From positions 1 through 6,238 of the forward strand of contig PLZT01000407.1 in NCBI GenBank assembly GCA_003152255.1: DNA of 6,238 bases, written 5' to 3'. Each line of letters opens with the position of its first letter. Within the stretch, counting starts at the first letter, position 1. Below, in pieces: positions 5,682-6,238 of this stretch. Source of the DNA: Methylocystaceae bacterium. Lineage in GTDB: Bacteria; Pseudomonadota; Alphaproteobacteria; Rhizobiales; Beijerinckiaceae. The position numbers and the translations under genes were made by a program. A model generated the notes under the pieces. The model did no database searches, had not been told where the DNA came from, and worked only from the letters and a program-made list of their open reading frames with translations.

Positions 5682-5888
5682 TCAGGAAATTCTCGCCTGA
5701 CCATTGATTTCTGCATTATCTAAATCGTCGCGCGTTTTCATGTAATGCACAATCTCTTCGACCAATTCATCGAAATCCGATCCTGAAGGGTTGAGATTGG
5801 TCTCAATCACAAGGGTGCGTGTTGTGGTGCCGTCCTTGGAGACGACCACCGCGACATGTTGCGACCGAATATGCCGATTGCTGATCAT
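5682..5888 (-). CDS. Uncharacterised 68-aa protein
   Basis: The ATG at 5888-5886 is preceded on the - strand by AGGGGA (5899-5894) with 5 bases spacing, a good ribosome binding site. The product begins with a basic segment (MISNRHIRSQ), followed by what looks like two beta strands (HVAVVVSKDG and TRTLVIETNL) and an acidic helix (DFDELVEEIVHYMKTR), ending in a polar tail. There is no membrane segment or signal peptide. The order strand-turn-strand-helix suggests a small soluble alpha/beta protein, possibly nucleic-acid or protein binding, but I do not recognise the family. It lies 93 bases downstream of another - strand gene and may be transcribed with it; a TTGACG at 5952-5947 could instead give it its own promoter, though no good -10 follows. 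Confidence 0.65.
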   Translation of the reverse strand: MISNRHIRSQHVAVVVSKDGTTTRTLVIETNLNPSGSDFDELVEEIVHYMKTRDDLDNAEINGQARIS

Positions 5889-5981
5889 CGAAATCCCCTA
5901 TGCTTTGCGCCAAGCACAACAGGCACATTGGCCCAGCGCGAGGGCGCGTCAAGGGGCTAATATTTCAAACCGTTGCCGCCG

Positions 5982-6238
5982 CTATTCGTCATTCTCGGCG
6001 CTCGAGTCTTCGAGCGGGATTGTCGCCGGCCTGGCGCTGGTCGGTTCAAGAGGCTGCGGATCATGGCGCGTATGCGGTAAGCCGTTCAAGGGCCTCCACG
6101 CGGCAACGAAACAATCCAGCCGTTCCTCCGTCCGCGCGTTCCACCATTCGTCGTCGTGGAAGATGATGATGAATGGCAGCACATAGAACCCGCGACCGTC
6201 ATGTGCGCGGACCTGGACAATTTGCCCTTCGGCAGGCG
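5982..6238 (-). CDS. Unrecognised protein, 3' part of a gene entering from the right edge
   Basis: The - strand frame is open from the right edge (first full codon at 6236) to the TAG at 5984-5982, giving 84 residues. A GTG at 6182 could be taken as a start, but the sequence before it is protein-like and continuous with it (GQIVQVRAHDGRGFYVLPF), so the gene most likely begins outside the window. The visible part has a hydrophobic strand region (FYVLPFIIIFHDD), an aromatic- and charge-rich stretch (EWWNARTEERLDCFVAAWRP), and a disordered Pro-rich acidic C-terminus (PLEPTSARPATIPLEDSSAE). No known domain is recognised. It is probably transcribed ahead of the 68-aa gene. Confidence 0.65.
   Translation of the reverse strand, partial: PAEGQIVQVRAHDGRGFYVLPFIIIFHDDEWWNARTEERLDCFVAAWRPLNGLPHTRHDPQPLEPTSARPATIPLEDSSAENDE

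Overview
The window is GC-rich DNA that looks like part of a prophage in an alphaproteobacterium, most likely Hyphomicrobiales. The basis is the codon use, an alphaproteobacterial-type cold-shock protein, and a tail tape-measure protein with the N- and C-terminal signatures familiar from such prophages. The genus cannot be fixed from this sequence, and no tRNA, CRISPR array, insertion sequence or attachment site was found.

Left part (1-3783, + strand): the end of an unrecognised gene (1-336), an unrecognised coiled-coil-start protein of 225 aa (354-1031), a 190-base gap packed with three strong hairpins and a diverged 17-base direct repeat, and then an 853-aa tape-measure protein (1222-3783). 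The tape-measure protein carries a lysozyme/transglycosylase-like domain near its C-terminus. The tail genes expected after a tape-measure gene are absent. Two tiny overlapping reading frames sit where the next gene should begin.

Middle (3784-4517, + strand): a complete cold-shock protein gene (3964-4173) is followed by an internal fragment of a ParB-family protein, broken at both ends. This looks like a rearranged or decayed junction within the prophage.

Right part (4518-6238, - strand): a two-gene unit encodes a two-helix membrane protein with a SLATT-like layout (4676-5335) and a 51-aa single-span membrane protein whose start lies 2 bases after the first gene's stop (4518-4673). The larger gene has an Ala/Pro tract encoded by a G-rich hexamer repeat and an AT-rich body, and is preceded by two palindromes. 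Beyond a 346-base gene-free stretch come a 68-aa unknown protein (5682-5888) and the 3' part of a further unknown gene that enters from the right edge (5982-6238).

The + strand genes belong to virion assembly. The - strand genes look like accessory cargo of the prophage. The membrane pair is the best candidate for an uncharacterised system, possibly host-protective or lysis/exclusion related, but its function is not shown by the sequence.
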